Shown piece by piece: positions 35,943-45,170 of a stretch of 64,000 nucleotides of DNA. The stretch spans positions 2,170,001-2,234,000 of the forward strand of contig NC_020891.1 of NCBI RefSeq assembly GCF_000355695.1, in the 5' to 3' direction. The DNA is from Clavibacter nebraskensis NCPPB 2581 (GTDB taxonomy: Bacteria > Actinomycetota > Actinomycetes > Actinomycetales > Microbacteriaceae). Each line of letters opens with the position of its first letter. Position 1 is the first letter of the stretch. Under the pieces are notes generated by a model that searched no databases, was not told the DNA's origin, and was given only the letters and a program-made list of their open reading frames with translations. The translations under genes and the position numbers were made by a program.

Positions 35943-36983
35943 ATGCGTGCCGTCGTCTACGAGAAGTTCGGCCAGACCCCCGTCGTCCGCGAGCTGCCGG
36001 ATCCCGCACCGTCCCCCGCCGGCGTCGTCGTGCGCGTCGAGGCCACGGGCGTGTGCCGCAGCGACGCGCACGGCTGGCTCGGCCACGACGACGGCATCGC
36101 GCTCCCGCAGGTACCGGGCCACGAGCTGGTCGGGCGGATCCACGAGGTCGGCCCCGAGGTCACGCGCTTCCACGTCGGGGACCGCGTCACCGTCCCGTTC
36201 GTCTGCGCGTGCGGCCGCTGCCCCGAGTGCCGCGCCGGCGACGGCCAGGTGTGCCGCGACCAGACGCAGCCGGGCTTCACGCACTGGGGGTCCTTCGCCG
36301 AGCTCGTCGCGCTGCACGACGCCGACGTGAACCTGATCCCCGTCCCCGACGAGCTCGACGCGGGCGCGGCGGCGCTCCTCGGCTGCCGCTTCGCCACCGC
36401 GTCCCGCGGGCTCGTGCACCGCGCCCGGATCCAGCGCGGCGAGCGCCTCCTCGTCATCGGCTGCGGCGGCGTGGGCCTCAGCGCGGTGATGATCGGCGTG
36501 GCGGTGGGCGCGGAGGTGATCGCGGTCGACGTCGACCCGGCCGCCCTCGCGCGCGCGTCGGAGCTCGGCGCCGAGTACACGATCGACTCGTCCGACCTCT
36601 CGGAGCTCGACGTCCTCGACGCGATCCACGCGGTCTCGCCCGACGGCGTGCAGGTGTCGGTGGAGGCGCTCGGCCGCGAGTCCACGCTCCGGATCAGCCT
36701 GCTGGCCCTCGCGCCGACGGGCCGCCAGGTGCAGATCGGCCTGTTCGCGAGCGAGCCGACGGTGCCCGTGCCGTTCGTCATCAGCCAGGAGCTGAGCCTG
36801 CACGGCAGCCACGGAATGCCCGCGCACGACTACGCGGAGCTGATGGCCATGGTCGCCTCGGGCGCGCTCCGCCCGGAGCTGCTCATCGAGCACCGCATCG
36901 CGCTCGACGACGCCCCGGCCGCGCTCGAGGCGCTCGCGTCGGGCGACCGCTCGGCGGGGATCACGCTGGTCGAGGTCGGCTGA
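35943..36983 (+). CDS. Zinc-dependent alcohol dehydrogenase (MDR family)
   Basis: 346 residues. Catalytic zinc ligands: Cys in TGVCRSDAHGW and His-Glu in PGHELVGRI; structural zinc cluster CACGRCPECRAGDGQVC, four cysteines in normal spacing. The Rossmann motif GCGGVGLSAVM is followed by an acidic residue (VDVD) that favours NAD. MDR family members oxidise primary or secondary alcohols; the substrate is not evident. GAGGAG upstream of the ATG. Monocistronic. Confidence 0.92.
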   Translation: MRAVVYEKFGQTPVVRELPDPAPSPAGVVVRVEATGVCRSDAHGWLGHDDGIALPQVPGHELVGRIHEVGPEVTRFHVGDRVTVPFVCACGRCPECRAGDGQVCRDQTQPGFTHWGSFAELVALHDADVNLIPVPDELDAGAAALLGCRFATASRGLVHRARIQRGERLLVIGCGGVGLSAVMIGVAVGAEVIAVDVDPAALARASELGAEYTIDSSDLSELDVLDAIHAVSPDGVQVSVEALGRESTLRISLLALAPTGRQVQIGLFASEPTVPVPFVISQELSLHGSHGMPAHDYAELMAMVASGALRPELLIEHRIALDDAPAALEALASGDRSAGITLVEVG

Positions 36984-36998
36984 GCGCGGCCGGCCGGG

Positions 36999-38009
36999 CT
37001 ACCGCGGCCCGTCGAACCAGGCGTCGATCGCGGCGGTGATGCCCGAGTCGTCGACCACGACGTCCGGCACGACGGGCACGCCGTAGCGCCTCCCCGTGCG
37101 ATCCGTGTCGACCCCGACCGTGCGATTCACGATCGCGCCGTCGACGAGGTACCGCGGATCGTTCTCCGTGCTGAAGCCGAAGGTCGGCTGACCGAACGAG
37201 CGCACGCCTTCCTGGCCGACGAACGCGATGGCGGCGGCCTCGCCGGAGCTCACGGTCATGCCGTCGGTGAGCACCGCGATCGGGAGGCCTGCGGGCACCC
37301 GGCCCGCGCCGCTCGTCGCGACGACCTGCCCGTCGTCGGCGACGGCGCCGCCGCCCACGGTGACGGGCCGCGATCGATCCGCGTGCTCGAAGGACATGAC
37401 CCGGCCCTCGTCGAGGAGCGGCGACAGGGCCGCGAGCATGGGTCACATGTCGCCGCCGTGGTTCCCGCGGAGGTCCACGACCCAGCCGCGCGTGGTCGCG
37501 GGCGCCGCGTCGACGAGTCCCTGCGCGCCCGCGTCGACGTAGCGCTGGCGGGAGGCCTCGTCTCCGCCCAGGAGCCCGGGGACGACGATGGTCGTGATCC
37601 CGTCGGCCGTGGAGACCGTGGGCCGAGGCGCCGCCGCATCGGATGCCGGTGCCTCGTCACCGAAGAGCGCCGCGGCATCCACGGGACCGAGGAACGTGCT
37701 GTGCTCGCCGCCCAGCTCCTTCGCAGCCCCGGAGAGCGCCGGGTACGTGCCTGCGTAGGTGCGCGCCCGGGCCGCCTGCGCGTCCACCTGCGCTCGGACC
37801 TCCGCGACGCGGGCGGGATCCGCCTGGAGCCCGTCGACCATGAGGTCGACGGCCATGTCGGCGTAGTGCTGCGGCGACGGCGGGACGTCGAGGAGCCCAG
37901 CGCGCTCGAGCGACGGGGTCGCCGCCACGGTGCCGCCCACGAGGACGACGACGAGGACTGCGAACGCGAGGGGCAGGCGGCTGAGGATGCGGGCTCGACG
38001 CGAGGTCAC
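36999..38009 (-). pseudogene. S41 family peptidase, interrupted by an in-frame stop
   Basis: Two open segments in the same frame, 38009-37446 and 37442-36999, are separated by a single TGA at 37443-37445. Translation across it gives LRGNHGGDM-stop-PMLAALSPLLDEGRV; in S41 (C-terminal processing/TSPc) peptidases this position is normally tryptophan, so TGG has become TGA. The first half has a signal anchor (FAVLVVVLVGGTVA), the second the catalytic serine motif TVSSGEAAAIAFVG. The start GTG has a weak ribosome site. Either a recent pseudogene, a sequencing error, or a gene rescued by read-through; nothing suggests UGA recoding here. Confidence 0.8.
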
Positions 38010-38068
38010 GTGCCCACCCTGGCGGACGCGCGTGTGGTGCGGGCGATCGCTCCCCCGCCGCGCCTCCC

Positions 38069-38386
38069 CTAGAGCGCGCCCTGCAACTCGGAGCCCGCCG
38101 GGATCGGCGTGAGCCGCGTGACGACGGCCGGCCCGGTGATGAGGCCGGCGAGCGACGCGCCCATGCGCGCGACGGCCTCGCCGGCGCCGTGCGCGTCGAG
38201 GTCCTCGACGGACGACCACTTCTCGAGCATGACGATGGTGCCGTCGGGGGCGTCGTGGATCGCGTAGACCTCACAGCCCTCCTCCTCGTGCACCTCGGCG
38301 ATGCCGCGGGACAGGGCGGCGACCGCCTCGTCGTGCTTCCCTTCGACGGGCGTGAAGACGGCGGTGACGACGACGGGCTGGGACAT
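38069..38386 (-). CDS. ABM-domain monooxygenase (YgiN-like)
   Basis: 105 residues with the ferredoxin-like ABM fold: VVVTAVFTPVEGKHDEAVAAL, then EEEGCEVYAIHDAPDGTIVMLEKWSSVEDLDAHG. Family members act as cofactor-free monooxygenases or quinol/heme-degrading enzymes and usually dimerise. GAGGAGAT precedes the ATG, 56 bases after the pyruvate oxidase gene on the same strand; likely co-transcribed. Substrate unknown; quinol would fit the neighbour. Confidence 0.85.
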   Translation of the reverse strand: MSQPVVVTAVFTPVEGKHDEAVAALSRGIAEVHEEEGCEVYAIHDAPDGTIVMLEKWSSVEDLDAHGAGEAVARMGASLAGLITGPAVVTRLTPIPAGSELQGAL

Positions 38387-38442
38387 GGGGATCTCCTCGG
38401 TTCGGGTGGTGCGGGTGGGGATGGGGGCGCGGGCGGGATCGC

Positions 38443-40197
38443 TCACGGGCGCGGGATGTTCCGCAGGTTCGAGCGGGCGAGCTTCACGGCCTCGCCGACG
38501 CCGCCGTTCATCACGATCTTCGACATCGACAGCGCGAAGCCCTTCACCTGCGCGGCCGTGATCTCCGGCGGGATCGAGAGGGCCATCGGGTTGGTCACGA
38601 GATCGACGAGCGCCGGCCCGTCGTGCGCGAACGCGGCCTCGAGCGCGCCGCGGATGTCGGCCGGGTCCTCGACGCGCTGGGCGTGGATCCCGAGGGCGGC
38701 GGCCACAGCGGCGTAGTCGACCATGGGCACGTCGACGCCGAAGTCGGGGATCCCGTCGACGAGCATCTCCACCTTCACGAGACCGAGCGTCGAGTTGTTG
38801 AAGACCACGATCTTCACGGGCAGCCCGTACGCCGCCACCGTCACGAGCTCGCCCATGAGCATCGAGAGGCCGCCGTCGCCGGAGACCGACACGACCTGCC
38901 GCTCCGGGAACGCGACCTGCGCGCCGATGGCCTGCGGCAGCGCGTTGGCCATGGATCCGTGCACGAGCGACCCGATCATCCGCCGCCGCCCGTTCGGCGT
39001 GAGGTAGCGCGCGGTCCACACGTTGCACATGCCGGTGTCGCTCGTGAAGACGGTGTCGTCGCCCGCGACCTCGTCGAGGATGCTGGCCGCGTACTCGGGG
39101 TGGATCGGCTTCAGCTTCTCCGCCTTCGACGTGTACGCGCCGACGACCTGCTCCACCTTCCTGTCCTGCTCCTTCAGCAGCTCCTCCAGGAAGCGCCGAT
39201 CGGTCTTCCGCTCGACGAGCGGCAGCACCGCGCGGATCGTGGAGAGCGCGTCGCCGTGGATCGCGATGTCGACGTCGGTGCGGCGGCCGAGGCGCTCGGG
39301 CGCGATGTCGATCTGCGCGGTCCGCACCTCCTTGCCGGGCAGGAACTGGTCGTAGGGGAAGTCGGTGCCGATGAGGATCAGCAGGTCGGCGCCCGAGATG
39401 CCGGCGGCCGCGGCGCCGTAGCCGATGAGGCCGGTCATGCCGACGTCGAACGGGTTGTCCTGCTGGATCACGTCCTTGCCGCGCAGCGAGTGCCCGACCG
39501 GCGCCGCGATCTTGTCGGCCAGCTCCATGAGCTCGGCGTGGGCGAATCCCGCGCCCCGGCCCGCGAAGATCGCCACGCTCCTCGCGTCGTCGATGGCCGC
39601 GGCGAGCGCGCGCACGTCCTCCTCGGCGGGCACGATCGCGGGGCGCCGCGGCAGCGAGAACGCGGGCGCCTCGCCCTCGGCCTCGAACTCGGCCACGTCG
39701 CCCGGCAGCGTGATGACGCTGACGCCGCCGAGGGCGAGCGCGTGCCGCATCGCCTGGTCGACGACGCGGGGCGCCTGGACGGCGGTGGAGATCATCTCCG
39801 TGTAGTGCGAGCACTCGACGAAGAGGCGGTCGGGGTGCGTCTCCTGGAAGTAGCCGGAGCCGATCTGGTTCGTGGTGATGTGGCTCGCGATGGCGAGCAC
39901 GGGCGCGCCCGAGCGGTGCGCGTCGTAGAGGCCGTTGATGAGGTGCAGGTGGCCGGGTCCGCAGGATCCGGCGCACACCGCGAGCTTGCCGGTGAGCTGC
40001 GCTTCGGCGGAGGCGGCGAACGCGCCGGCCTCCTCGTGCCGCACGTGGATCCAGTCGATGCCGCCCGTGCGGCTGCCGCCCGTGCGCCGCACCGCGTCGA
40101 CGACCGGGTTGAGGCTGTCGCCGACGACCCCGTAGATGCGGCTCACCCCCGCCTCGATGAGCTGGGCGATGAGCTGGTCGGCGACCGTGCGAGCCAT
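38443..40197 (-). CDS. poxB: Pyruvate oxidase / pyruvate:quinone oxidoreductase
   Basis: 584 residues of a thiamine-diphosphate-dependent enzyme: catalytic Glu in VRHEEAGAFAA, FAD-binding middle domain, and the ThDP-Mg motif SGDGGLSML to FNNSTLG. Length and the C-terminal SKIVMNGG segment match PoxB, a peripheral membrane enzyme that makes acetate and CO2 from pyruvate and passes electrons to quinone. The C-terminal lipid-binding helix is not clearly visible. ATG 114 bases from a divergent gene. Acetolactate synthase is less likely given the length and middle domain. Confidence 0.9.
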   Translation of the reverse strand: MARTVADQLIAQLIEAGVSRIYGVVGDSLNPVVDAVRRTGGSRTGGIDWIHVRHEEAGAFAASAEAQLTGKLAVCAGSCGPGHLHLINGLYDAHRSGAPVLAIASHITTNQIGSGYFQETHPDRLFVECSHYTEMISTAVQAPRVVDQAMRHALALGGVSVITLPGDVAEFEAEGEAPAFSLPRRPAIVPAEEDVRALAAAIDDARSVAIFAGRGAGFAHAELMELADKIAAPVGHSLRGKDVIQQDNPFDVGMTGLIGYGAAAAGISGADLLILIGTDFPYDQFLPGKEVRTAQIDIAPERLGRRTDVDIAIHGDALSTIRAVLPLVERKTDRRFLEELLKEQDRKVEQVVGAYTSKAEKLKPIHPEYAASILDEVAGDDTVFTSDTGMCNVWTARYLTPNGRRRMIGSLVHGSMANALPQAIGAQVAFPERQVVSVSGDGGLSMLMGELVTVAAYGLPVKIVVFNNSTLGLVKVEMLVDGIPDFGVDVPMVDYAAVAAALGIHAQRVEDPADIRGALEAAFAHDGPALVDLVTNPMALSIPPEITAAQVKGFALSMSKIVMNGGVGEAVKLARSNLRNIPRP

Positions 40198-40310
40198 GTT
40201 GCGTCCTTCCGTCGGTGCGTCCAGTCAATACCCGCCGCCTCCGCGCGACCTCCGCGCCGCCCGCGCGGCCCCGGCGGGAATGCGCCCGGACCAGGCGCGT
40301 TGACCCTCAC

Positions 40311-41060
40311 GTGACCGACACGACGACCGATCCCGCCCGCCCCGCCGCCGCCGCCGACCCCGACGCCCTCGCCCGCTACGAGGCCTGGCACCGCGCCCGC
40401 CTCGCCGCCGTGACGAGCCCGTTCGGCAGCCTCGCGCTGATCCAGACGACGTGGCTCGAGCCGGGTCAGGAGGTCAGCGACCTGGAGGCACTCGAGGGCC
40501 AGCCCGACACCGTGCAGCTCACCCGCATCGAGCGCATCTCGCTCGACACCGGCGAGCCCGAATACGGCTACCGGCTCTGGGACGCGGCGTCCCCGAAGAA
40601 CCGCGCGTTCGAGGACATCGAGGTCTACCCCTACGCGCCCGAGTGGATCCTCGAGGGCCGCTTCGAGCGCGTCGACGACGAGCGCGTCGACGACGACCGC
40701 GTGATCCCGTTCGAGCACATCGCCGACGCCGGCCGCACGCGCGAGCTGCCCGTACCCGGCGACATCGTGGTGGAGATCGACGGGCGCGAGGTGCGCCTCA
40801 GCGCCTTCGCCGACGGGGACCGCCTCCAGCTCGTCTTCGCCGACGCCACCACGGGCCGCGAGAGCTACGCGCCCAGCCGCTTCCTCTTCCTCCCGCGCCC
40901 GGATGGCGACGGACCCGTGACCCTCGACTTCACGCGCGCCGTCGTCCCGCCCTGCGGCTTCTCCGACTGGATGAACTGCCCGCTCCCGCCCGCCGGCAAC
41001 CGCCTGACGGCGGCCGTGCGCGCCGGCGAGCGCCGGGTGGTCTACCGCGACGAGGCCTGA
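40311..41060 (+). CDS. DUF1684 domain protein
   Basis: 249 residues; the C-terminal signature TLDFTRAVVPPCGFSDWMNCPLPPAGNRL is the hallmark of DUF1684, preceded by YAPSRFLFLP. Family members are cytosolic proteins of unknown function thought to have a hydrolase-like beta fold. GTG start with no clear ribosome site; the poxB gene diverges from it. Convergent with nagA. Confidence 0.85.
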   Translation: MTDTTTDPARPAAAADPDALARYEAWHRARLAAVTSPFGSLALIQTTWLEPGQEVSDLEALEGQPDTVQLTRIERISLDTGEPEYGYRLWDAASPKNRAFEDIEVYPYAPEWILEGRFERVDDERVDDDRVIPFEHIADAGRTRELPVPGDIVVEIDGREVRLSAFADGDRLQLVFADATTGRESYAPSRFLFLPRPDGDGPVTLDFTRAVVPPCGFSDWMNCPLPPAGNRLTAAVRAGERRVVYRDEA

Positions 41061-41117
41061 GGCGCGGGCACGCGCACTGCCACCGGCGCAGGCCGCGGGC
41101 GCGGGCGCGGACCCGGC

Positions 41118-42281
41118 TCAGCCCGTCGGCAGCTCGGTGCCCGCCGCCCACACGCGGGTGACCGCGAGGTCGGGTGACAGCGCCACGACGTCCGCCGCGT
41201 GTCCCGCGCGCAGCAGGCCGAGGCGGTCGTCCACGCCGAGCGCCCGCGCCGGCACGAGGGTGAGGGCGGCGATCGCGTCCGGCAGCGCCAGGCCGACCTC
41301 GCGCACCGCGATCCGCAGCGCCTGGTCCTGCGTGAGCGTCGAGCCCGCGATGGTGTCGGCGCCCGCGAGCCGGGCGCTGCCGTCCCGCACGTCGACGTCG
41401 AGCGCGCCGAGCCGGTAGCGGCCGTCCGCGGATCCGGCTGCCGCCATCGCGTCCGTGACGAGCGCGACGCGGCCGGGCGCCGCGCGGAGCAGCAGACCCG
41501 CGACGGAGGGCGCCACGTGCACGCCGTCGAGGATCAGCTCGAGCGTCACGCGCTCGTCGGCGACGGCAGCCATGATCGGGCCGGGCTCCCGGTGGTGGAT
41601 CCCCGGCATGGCGTTGAACGCGTGCGTCAGCACGGTCGCGTCCGCGTCGAAGGCGGACCGCGCCACGTCGCCCGAGCACGTCGTGTGCCCGACGGCGGCG
41701 ACCACGCCGGCGGCGACGAGGCGCCGGATCGCGTCGAGTGCGCCGTCGAGCTCGGGCGCGATCGTGACCTGCCGGAGCACGCCCTCCCCCGCCTCCAGCA
41801 GCGCCTCGATGCGCGCGGGCGTCGGATCGACCAGGTGCTCGTGCGCGTGGGCCCCCGCCGCGTGCGGCGACAGAAACGGGCCCTCGAGGTGCGCGCCGAG
41901 GACGGTCGGGTCGTCGGTCATCGCGTCGCGGATCCGCCCGAGCGAGCGCACGAGGTCGGGCACGGGGTTCGCGACGAGGCTCAGCACCGACCGCGTCGTG
42001 CCGTGCCGCCGGTGCAGGGCGACGGCGGCGCGGATCCCATCGGCCCCGTCGTCGTGGGATCCGCCCGCGCCGCCGTGCACGTGCAGGTCGACGAAGCCGG
42101 GCACGAGCGTCGCGTCGCCGAGGTCGACGGTGCGATCCGCGGGCGGCGCCTCGCGTCCGCTGCTGACGGCGGTGATGCGGTCGCCGTCCATCAGGACCCA
42201 CGCGTCGTCGACGGCGCCGCGCGCGTCGACCGCCCGGGCCGCGCGGAGGAGCGTGGTCACGGTCTCGTCGTGCGCGCTCAT
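41118..42281 (-). CDS. nagA: N-acetylglucosamine-6-phosphate deacetylase
   Basis: 387 residues, amidohydrolase barrel. Metal-site motifs: LVPGFVDLHVHGG, HLEGPFLSP, and AVGHTTCSGD; C-terminal substrate motif DAMAAAGSADGRYRLG with the catalytic Asp. Removes the acetyl group from GlcNAc-6-P, making glucosamine-6-P for cell-wall precursor recycling or catabolism. GAGGAT ribosome site before the ATG at 42281. The usual partner nagB is not adjacent. Confidence 0.95.
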   Translation of the reverse strand: MSAHDETVTTLLRAARAVDARGAVDDAWVLMDGDRITAVSSGREAPPADRTVDLGDATLVPGFVDLHVHGGAGGSHDDGADGIRAAVALHRRHGTTRSVLSLVANPVPDLVRSLGRIRDAMTDDPTVLGAHLEGPFLSPHAAGAHAHEHLVDPTPARIEALLEAGEGVLRQVTIAPELDGALDAIRRLVAAGVVAAVGHTTCSGDVARSAFDADATVLTHAFNAMPGIHHREPGPIMAAVADERVTLELILDGVHVAPSVAGLLLRAAPGRVALVTDAMAAAGSADGRYRLGALDVDVRDGSARLAGADTIAGSTLTQDQALRIAVREVGLALPDAIAALTLVPARALGVDDRLGLLRAGHAADVVALSPDLAVTRVWAAGTELPTG

Positions 42282-42367
42282 GCGGTCATCCTCCCGCACG
42301 GAGCGCGGCGCACCGTGCCCGCGTCCGGCCCCGGCGGGCCCGCCGCCGCGGCCGGGACCTCCTCCGA

Positions 42368-42664
42368 TCAGCCCGCCGGGACGGTGACCGTGGCGGCCGC
42401 GATCGTGGCGAGGGTCAGGTGGTCCGGGGTCGATCCGCCGCCCGCGCTGACGCTCACGTCGTAGCGGCCGGCGCCCACGGGGACGCTCACGCTGTAGGGG
42501 CGGTCGCTGCCGGCGCGGGTCACGGCCAGCGTGGCCTGGGGGGTCACGCCGGCCGAGGCGCCACGGCCGTCCCCGATGTCGAGCGTCGCACGGTCCGTGC
42601 CGTCGCGGAGGGTCACCGCGTCGATGTCGACGCGGTACCCGCCCGAGACGGGGGCCACCCGCAC
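42368..42664 (-). CDS. Hypothetical protein, possibly the 3' part of a frameshifted gene
   Basis: 98 residues of beta-rich sequence (VTLRDGTDRATLDIG, RAGSDRPYSVSVPVGAGRYDVSVSAGG) with no motif. The GTG start has no ribosome site and its frame stays open upstream to a TGA just after 42794. An ATG at 42794 has a strong GGGAGCAGG site and reads MTPKNPSAPARADHGAR before stopping at 42741; shifting by one base near there continues smoothly as DGVAGSIGATTDPAVAAETAPHILSG and into this ORF. So the true gene may be 42368-42794, about 140 residues, with a frameshift. Function unknown. Confidence 0.55.
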   Translation of the reverse strand: MRVAPVSGGYRVDIDAVTLRDGTDRATLDIGDGRGASAGVTPQATLAVTRAGSDRPYSVSVPVGAGRYDVSVSAGGGSTPDHLTLATIAAATVTVPAG

Positions 42665-42935
42665 GCCGGAGAGGATGTGCGGCGCGGTCTCCGCCGCGAC
42701 GGCCGGATCGGTCGTCGCGCCGATGGATCCGGCGACGCCGTCACCGGGCGCCGTGGTCGGCGCGCGCGGGGGCGGAGGGGTTCTTCGGGGTCATGGGTTC
42801 CTGCTCCCTGATCACGTGCACAGCCGGGAGGGCGGCATGACCAGTGCAGGAGGACGCGTGTCGCGAGAGCGTATGCCCTGCCCCATTCGCTCGCCCTACC
42901 CGGGCGGCACGAGCCCGCCCCCCCAGACCCGTGCC

Positions 42936-45077
42936 TCAGCCGAGCACCTCGGGCCGCTGCCACTCCGCACCGTGCACGTGCTGGTCGAGGAACGCGAGCA
43001 CCGTCCGGTACCAGACCACCGAATGCTGGGGCTTCAGCACCCAGTGGTTCTCGTCCGGGAAGACCAGGAACCGGTGCGGCGTCGTACCGTCGTCGGCCGC
43101 GTGGTGCTCGGCGAGCTCCGACCAGAGGCGCAGGCTCTCGCCGATCGGCACGCGGTAGTCGCGGTCGCCGTGGATCACGAGCATGGGCGTCACGATGTCG
43201 CGCACCGAGTGGTGCGGCGAGTTCCGGTCGAGGCCCTCGTCCGTGAAGATGCTCTGCCAGTACTGCGACGAGTCGGTGGTCGGCCCGAACTGGTCGAGCG
43301 CCCACAGGCTCGCGTGGCTGACGATCGCGCGGAAGCGGTCGGTGTGGCCCGCGACCCAGTTGGCCATGTAGCCGCCGAACGAGCCGCCCATCGCGGCCGT
43401 GCGCGTCTCGTCGATGTCGGCGCGCGCCTCGACGGCGTCGGTGATCGACATGAGGTCGGTGTAGGGCGCCTCGCCCCACGCGTCCCAGCCGCGCGCGATG
43501 AAGTCGAGCCCGTAGCCGGTGCTCAGCGCGGGATCCGGCAGCAGCACCGCGTAGCCGCGCGCCACCATCACCTGCGGCGTCCAGCGCCAGCTCCACGCGT
43601 TCCAGCTGTTGAGCGGACCGCCGTGGATCCACAGCAGCAGCGGCGCGGGCGCCTCGGCCGACGCGCCCTCCGGCAGCAGCAGCCAGCCGCGCACGCGCGC
43701 GCCGTCGGCGGCCGTCGTCTCGACCTCGGTCATGGTGCCGGTGGTCGCGGGGACGGGCGCGGGCGTCGCGAGCTCCGTGACGGATCCGTCCGCCGCCGAC
43801 ACGCGCACCGGGTGCGCGGGCGCCATCCACGAGGAGCGGAGCGCGAGCACGTCGCCGGTCTCGCGGTCGACCCGCACGTCCGTGTAGGAGTGGTCGTCGG
43901 TCGTGAGCTGCGTGACGGCGTCGTCGAGGCCGATGCGGAAGACGGGGCCGCGGCCGTCCTGGTCGGCCGTGACGACGAGGCCCTGCGAGTCGGCGTCGAA
44001 CCGCAGCGACGACGGCCAGCGGTCCCAGTCGGCGGCGACGCGGCGGGCGTCGGATCCGTCGAGCGCGGACACCCAGATCTCCTGCTGCGTGGGCGCGGCC
44101 GGGGTCGCGCGGTCGGTGCGCACGTAGGCGAGCAGCGCGCCGTCGGGGCTGATGGCGGGCATCTCGAGGTCGACGCCGGGCACGTCGACGAGCGTGGTGC
44201 GCTCCCCGGTGGCGACGTCGATCGACACGAGCGCCTGGCGGAAGCCGCGGCGCTCCTTCACGCCCACCGCGACGACGAGCGTGCGGCCGTCCGGCGAGAG
44301 CGCGGCGGCCGCGTGGTCGAGGCTGCGGCCGGGCCGCGGGGTGAGGTCGCGCGGGCGCGGCAGCGAGGTCGGGTACGGCTGCGCGGTGGCGGCGGGCGCG
44401 GCGGCCGCGGATCCGCCGTCCTCCGATTCCGCCTCGGCGGCGAGCGCGGCGGCCGCGTCCGCGGTCGTGGGCCGGGCGGGCTCCTCGACGAGCGCGTCGG
44501 CGAGGTCGAGGGCGAAGAGGTGCGGCTCGTCGGGGCCGAGGTCGTGGTCCCAGTACCGCACCGGGTAGCTGTCGTGTAGGACCGCGTTCACCTCGAGGTC
44601 CGACCGGGTCTTCCGGGCCACGGCGTCGGCCTCGAGCGAGCCGGATCCGGGCAGCAGCGGCGCGTGCAGGATGACGGTGGCGGCGTCGCGCGCGACGGCC
44701 GCGATGCCGTCCACCCCGCCGGCCAGGCGGGTCAGCGCGCGGGCCTCGCCGCCGGCGGCCGGGAGGATCCACAGCTGCGCGGCCTCCTTCCCGTCGGCGT
44801 CGTCGGCGTCGGGGCGGGAGGAGACGAAGAGGAGGTCGCCGGTCGCGGTGAAGGCCGCGCCCGCCTCGCTCTTCGCCGAGCGCGTGAGGCGCTGCGGCAC
44901 GCCGCCGCCGGCCGCGGGCACGACCCAGAGGGCGTGGCGGTAGCCGGTCCTGGCGGCGTCGAGGGTCGTGACGGTGAGCACCGCGCGGCGTCCGTCGGGC
45001 GAGAGCACGAGGCCGCCGAGGCGCGGGAGGGCGATGAACTCGTCGAGCTCGGAGAAGGGGGTGCGGGAGTCGGGCAT
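42936..45077 (-). CDS. S9 family peptidase (acylaminoacyl/dipeptidyl-peptidase-like)
   Basis: 713 residues: beta-propeller with WD40-like PD40 repeats (LVLSPDGRRAVL; AALSPDGRTLVV; AISPDGALLAYV) and a C-terminal alpha/beta-hydrolase with Ser in MGGSFGGYMANW, Asp in HGDRDYRVP and His in DENHWVL. Removes short acylated or N-terminal residues from peptides in the cytosol. An Ala/Glu insertion around 215-250 is extra. Its ATG lies six bases from a divergent -10 box; a TetR gene diverges from it and might regulate it. Confidence 0.93.
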   Translation of the reverse strand: MPDSRTPFSELDEFIALPRLGGLVLSPDGRRAVLTVTTLDAARTGYRHALWVVPAAGGGVPQRLTRSAKSEAGAAFTATGDLLFVSSRPDADDADGKEAAQLWILPAAGGEARALTRLAGGVDGIAAVARDAATVILHAPLLPGSGSLEADAVARKTRSDLEVNAVLHDSYPVRYWDHDLGPDEPHLFALDLADALVEEPARPTTADAAAALAAEAESEDGGSAAAAPAATAQPYPTSLPRPRDLTPRPGRSLDHAAAALSPDGRTLVVAVGVKERRGFRQALVSIDVATGERTTLVDVPGVDLEMPAISPDGALLAYVRTDRATPAAPTQQEIWVSALDGSDARRVAADWDRWPSSLRFDADSQGLVVTADQDGRGPVFRIGLDDAVTQLTTDDHSYTDVRVDRETGDVLALRSSWMAPAHPVRVSAADGSVTELATPAPVPATTGTMTEVETTAADGARVRGWLLLPEGASAEAPAPLLLWIHGGPLNSWNAWSWRWTPQVMVARGYAVLLPDPALSTGYGLDFIARGWDAWGEAPYTDLMSITDAVEARADIDETRTAAMGGSFGGYMANWVAGHTDRFRAIVSHASLWALDQFGPTTDSSQYWQSIFTDEGLDRNSPHHSVRDIVTPMLVIHGDRDYRVPIGESLRLWSELAEHHAADDGTTPHRFLVFPDENHWVLKPQHSVVWYRTVLAFLDQHVHGAEWQRPEVLG

Positions 45078-45083
45078 GCCTCC

Positions 45084-45089
45084 ACGCTA
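45084..45089 (-). promoter_or_regulatory. -10 box (TAGCGT), 6 nt before ATG
   Basis: On the minus strand TAGCGT ends six bases before the ATG at 45077, spacer GGAGGC. Confidence 0.5.
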
Positions 45090-45170
45090 GCCGCGGCGCC
45101 TCTCGACCCCGGCCGACGGGGCCGCGACGGCCGGCGCTCTCCCGCCGAGCGCGGCGCGGGGCGGGATCCT

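Noticed and set aside
42902-42920. Short GGGCGG/CCGCCC inverted repeat downstream of the S9 peptidase
   Set aside because: Only six base pairs in DNA this G+C-rich; could easily be chance.
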